Origin: Gemmatimonadaceae bacterium
GTDB lineage: Bacteria; Gemmatimonadota; Gemmatimonadetes; Gemmatimonadales; Gemmatimonadaceae
Reading direction: 5' to 3'
Length of the DNA: 9,305 nt
NCBI GenBank assembly: GCA_025357975.1
Contig: JANYKY010000137.1
Location: forward strand, 1 to 9,305
The position numbers were made by a program, and so were the translations under genes. Positions 6,841 to 9,305 of this stretch are shown here, in pieces (the stretch's first letter is position 1; each line of letters opens with the position of its first letter). Below the pieces are notes generated by a model. The model did not search any database and was not told the DNA's origin. It worked only from the letters and a program-made list of their open reading frames with translations.

Positions 6841-8666
6841 ACGGCGTCTGGTGCAGGTGGGGTGGATACATTCTGCATCCAGTAGCTGGCGAATAAGAAC
6901 AGCGCACCACATCCAAGGAATAGCAGTACGCGCCAGATAGTGTCCACACCAACCAGGTCGATGAACAAGAGGCGTGCAATCACCAGCGCGATCGTCGCTG
7001 CGCCAGTTCTTCGCATCACCTTTCCTTGCTCACCTCGTCCGCGAATGAGAAGCGCCGTCCCGACAATAGCATAAGTCGCCGTAACGATTGGCAACCAGAT
7101 GGCACCCAGCACTCGCGCATCCACCAGAAGAAACGCGCCGTACACCGCCAATTGAAAGGGCACAAGCACTTCTCTCTTGACGATGCTCTTCGCCATTTCG
7201 AGCGCTGCGAGAATTCCGGCTGCGATTGCGAGGACTTCAGCAACCGTCTGCATCGGGCCGAGAGCGCCACGCACTGCACCGCTACCAAAGAGCGCAACCT
7301 CCGGTACGAGGACTGCCGCGACTGCGATCCCTGCGAGAAGCCGGCCCACGGCTAACGGAGTGGCAAACCGAGGCGCAGACAGCAGCGTGACGATGACTAT
7401 CGAGTAGATGGCAACGATAGAGAGGGAGACCGCATTTGCATCGATCACTGCAAAGCCAGCGACCGAGCGTCCAATCGACAACGCACCGCCAAGACTCCAT
7501 ACAATCACTGCCGCTCCGAAGATGTCTTTGACTTCTCCATGCGCTTCCGTTGAAGAATCGAATCGATTGAACGCGATTGCCGCCGCGAACATGGCGAGGA
7601 GGCCCGACGCGTAGCCATTAAGCATCCACGCATGTGACAAAAGTGAAAGTCCGACGAGCGGTGCCGCGAGCGTAATGACCCATGCCGACAGCGAATCCGA
7701 CTGGCCTGCATGCGTACTGAATAGCGTGAAGAACCGTCCAGTTTCGCCGAGCCAATTCGCTGCGAAGGGGGAGCGGATTGGCGCAGGGTATCGATCTGAC
7801 CCTGTCGCAATGAGCGTTCTGCGCATGACCGGTGCCCGGACAAACGCGTAGGTCATGGCGAGCGTGAGAAGCGTGACGCTCAGTCGATCAAATCCGAAAA
7901 GAGGCTGCGTCGCGCCGGGACCGTCCGCACTGCGCATAAGGCCGATCGAACCGTAAATACTTCCCCACATCGAGAAAAACGAGATCCACAGTATCGACTG
8001 CCAGCCGCGCATGAGATACAGGTAGACGCTGAGGGCACCGAGTACCGAAAGAAACAGAACGTAAGCGGGGAGGGAGTTGCTGGTGCTCGACAGAAGCGCC
8101 GGTGTGGCGAAGCCGGTTCCAATGGCGATCATTGCCAGAAGAGCGCGTCGTTCGTTCAGGGCGATGAACCCGCCCGATATGCTGAGGATGAGAAAAATGA
8201 AGCGGGCAGTCGGGATCGATATGAGATGATAGGAAGCCGATGCCGCAAACGCACTGACGTACCATGCTCCTAGTCCGGCACCCATCATCAGCTCGCGAAG
8301 TGCAACGGGAGCTGCCGCTTTATCTGACGCAGGGGTAAGCTTTCGTCCCCAGTACATCAGTCCGGCTCCGACTGCAACCCCGGTCATGACACGCACCGCC
8401 GGCGTGATCCACCCATGACCAACTGCGTACTGATACAAAAGGATCAGGGCCACAAGCGTGAGCGCTGCGCCGGCGCGTGCCAGCCACCAATCGGCTCCTC
8501 GTGAGGGCGCGAGATGGACCGGCTTTTGTGGTGCTCGCGCAGCCGCGCTCGGGATCGGGCGTGGAGCCGGCATACCGTCAACCCGCCTGGACAGCGCCGA
8601 AACAGCGCTTTCCAGTCTGCCAATTCGTTCGAGTATTTGACTCTCGAAATCTGCATGGACATCCAT
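6837..8666 (-). CDS. DUF2339 multi-pass membrane protein
   Basis: The product is 609 residues from the ATG at 8666, matching predicted membrane proteins of DUF2339 (COG5373), whose function is unknown. The N-terminus (about 7-30, ILERIGRLESAVSALSRRVD) is a short coiled coil, followed by a Pro/Ala-rich linker. The family signature starts at residue 60: WWLARAGAALTLVALILLYQYAV, then GWITPAVRVMTGVAVGAGL. The rest is nearly all hydrophobic helices, well over ten. Other family marks are IGTGFATPALLSST and the ending DLVGVDTIWRVLLFLGCGALFLFASYWMQ. An ATG at 8708 would add 14 residues and has no ribosome binding site. The ATG at 8666 follows GGAGG by five bases and fits the coiled-coil start, so it is preferred. 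Its stop overlaps the methyltransferase start by four bases, which implies joint expression. The family call is firm; the role is unknown. Confidence 0.93.
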   Translation of the reverse strand: MDVHADFESQILERIGRLESAVSALSRRVDGMPAPRPIPSAAARAPQKPVHLAPSRGADWWLARAGAALTLVALILLYQYAVGHGWITPAVRVMTGVAVGAGLMYWGRKLTPASDKAAAPVALRELMMGAGLGAWYVSAFAASASYHLISIPTARFIFLILSISGGFIALNERRALLAMIAIGTGFATPALLSSTSNSLPAYVLFLSVLGALSVYLYLMRGWQSILWISFFSMWGSIYGSIGLMRSADGPGATQPLFGFDRLSVTLLTLAMTYAFVRAPVMRRTLIATGSDRYPAPIRSPFAANWLGETGRFFTLFSTHAGQSDSLSAWVITLAAPLVGLSLLSHAWMLNGYASGLLAMFAAAIAFNRFDSSTEAHGEVKDIFGAAVIVWSLGGALSIGRSVAGFAVIDANAVSLSIVAIYSIVIVTLLSAPRFATPLAVGRLLAGIAVAAVLVPEVALFGSGAVRGALGPMQTVAEVLAIAAGILAALEMAKSIVKREVLVPFQLAVYGAFLLVDARVLGAIWLPIVTATYAIVGTALLIRGRGEQGKVMRRTGAATIALVIARLLFIDLVGVDTIWRVLLFLGCGALFLFASYWMQNVSTPPAPDAV

Positions 8667-8671
8667 CTCGG

Positions 8672-8676
8672 CCTCC
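8672..8676 (-). promoter_or_regulatory. Ribosome binding site deciding the DUF2339 start
   Basis: The minus strand reads GGAGG, then five bases (CCGAG), then the ATG at 8666. This is the strongest ribosome binding site in the window. It favours this start over the upstream ATG at 8708, which has none. Confidence 0.6.
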
Positions 8677-8708
8677 GGCCCTGGTTTTCGCACACCACAT
8701 TCATTCAT

Positions 8709-8909
8709 GAACTCAGTGATGTGCCGCCTTCACGCTGATAACTTGCACTTGCCCCTGGTGCGCGCCTATACGTAAGTGGACGTAGTAACTCTTGATCCGG
8801 CGAATCAGGGAACACGTGGTGACGGGTCCAGCCGTGAGCACGGCACAAACAATGATATTGATCGGACAGAAATGCACCGCCAGACGCCGCACATGACCGG
8901 CAAAAACGC
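8709..8909. other. Divergent intergenic region between DUF2339 and the small membrane protein
   Basis: No convincing gene, tRNA or repeat array was seen in this stretch. It contains a symmetrical 14-mer, GCCGTG-AG-CACGGC (8831-8844), which could be an operator or a small hairpin. Another short inverted repeat is CTTGAT/ATCAGG around a seven-base loop, to its left. On the plus strand TTGCAC (8743-8748), 18 bases and TATACG (8767-8772) form a poor but correctly spaced promoter-like pair. Open minus-strand frames crossing the region lack protein-like composition or a ribosome binding site. Confidence 0.4.
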
Positions 8910-8942
8910 ATGACAAATACGCCGTTCGATACGCAGGAGAAT

Positions 8943-9239
8943 ATGACGGTAAAAACCCCGATTCAACGGGGTCCATCAGTTGCGACGGCGATGACAATCG
9001 CCGTCGTCTCTGCCATCGTCGCCGCAGCGGCGACCGTCGTGGTCATCAAGAACGATTTCTCGACCCTTGTTGAAGGGCTTCTCGCCGCGCTTGCACTCGT
9101 CGCGTTTGGCGTGACCGCTTACGGCCTGATCCAGGCGGTTCTTGCACTCGTCGACACCGCGGGCGAGCGCCGCCGGCAGGATCGCGAGGTTTCCGAGAGG
9201 CGCCAGGGAGACCGGGCGAGAAAGCCGGAAACTCCGTAG
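8943..9239 (+). CDS. Small two-helix membrane protein of unknown function
   Basis: The product is 98 residues if started at the ATG at 8943, or 109 if started at the ATG at 8910. The later start follows AGGAG by three bases, a strong but slightly close ribosome binding site; the earlier one has none. Two hydrophobic helices are clear: about residues 13-35 (TAMTIAVVSAIVAAAATVVV) and about 43-70 (LLAALALVAFGVTAYGLIQ). A very charged tail follows, GERRRQDREVSERRQGDRAR, probably facing the cytoplasm by the positive-inside rule. No named family is recognised. It diverges from DUF2339, and a terminator-like hairpin sits on its stop codon, so it may be a single-gene transcript. It could be a small scaffold or stress-related membrane protein, but nothing in the sequence says which. 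Confidence 0.6.
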   Translation: MTVKTPIQRGPSVATAMTIAVVSAIVAAAATVVVIKNDFSTLVEGLLAALALVAFGVTAYGLIQAVLALVDTAGERRRQDREVSERRQGDRARKPETP

Positions 9240-9264
9240 TTTCCCGCGGTGAATTTTATTTCGG
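9224..9264 (+). terminator. Terminator-like hairpin at the end of the small membrane protein gene
   Basis: GGAAACT (9227-9233) and AGTTTCC (9238-9244) are perfect inverted repeats around the loop CCGT. The stem can extend past one C-C mismatch by GC pairing (9224-9225 with 9246-9247). The stop codon TAG (9237-9239) lies within it. After six more bases comes TTTTATTT, a short and slightly distant U-rich tract. The arrangement suggests a weak intrinsic terminator. The last bases of the window hold no gene that can be called. Confidence 0.42.
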
Positions 9265-9305
9265 TCGGGCGGAAATCGATCAACCTGCGAATCGCCGCGT
9301 TGGCG

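Noticed and set aside
6841..6912. Longer methyltransferase start at 6912
   Set aside because: It lies within the DUF2339 coding end and has no methyltransferase-like sequence. The GTGA overlap gives a better start.
8713..8997. Minus-strand open frame of 94 codons upstream of the DUF2339 gene
   Set aside because: It overlaps the start of the small membrane protein gene on the other strand, has no ribosome binding site, and shows no convincing protein pattern.
9250..9305. Possible start of a further plus-strand gene at GTG 9250
   Set aside because: Only 18 open codons are visible before the edge, with no ribosome binding site, and the T-rich terminator tail lies inside it. A minus-strand gene ending here is equally possible, so nothing is called.

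Overview
The window is GC-rich bacterial chromosomal DNA with tightly packed genes. It reads as an ordinary region, with no phage, insertion sequence, CRISPR array, tRNA, rRNA or defence system seen. The mix of a UPF0182 protein, a short lipoprotein starting 'DLTGQW', an M28 peptidase with an N-terminal lipoprotein-type signal and a DUF2339 membrane protein resembles Gemmatimonadota. That assignment is inferred from protein style and was not tested by any search.

Layout. Minus strand, 4331 down to the left edge: a likely operon of an MFS efflux-type transporter, a small lipoprotein, a tiny exported protein (possibly frameshifted) and a large UPF0182 membrane protein that runs off the left edge. 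A well-spaced sigma70-like promoter (TTGACC, 17 bases, TATCCT) ends 7 bases before the transporter's ATG, which predicts a leaderless or nearly leaderless message. Plus strand, 4402-6090: a complete zinc M28-family metallopeptidase with all expected metal and catalytic residues, diverging from the transporter across 70 bases. Minus strand, 8666 down to 6106: a DUF2339 multi-pass membrane protein followed by a class I SAM-dependent methyltransferase. Their reading frames overlap by four bases (GTGA), which suggests translational coupling. Plus strand from about 8943: a two-helix small membrane protein whose stop codon lies inside a terminator-like hairpin.

How the genes fit together. Most products are predicted to be membrane-bound or exported, so the region looks like cell-envelope housekeeping. 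No common pathway can be shown. The M28 peptidase and the methyltransferase converge with only 15 bases between them and no visible terminator. No convincing new system was found. The most useful leads are the leaderless promoter arrangement, the probable frameshift in the tiny exported protein, and the operon pairing uncharacterised envelope proteins with a transporter.
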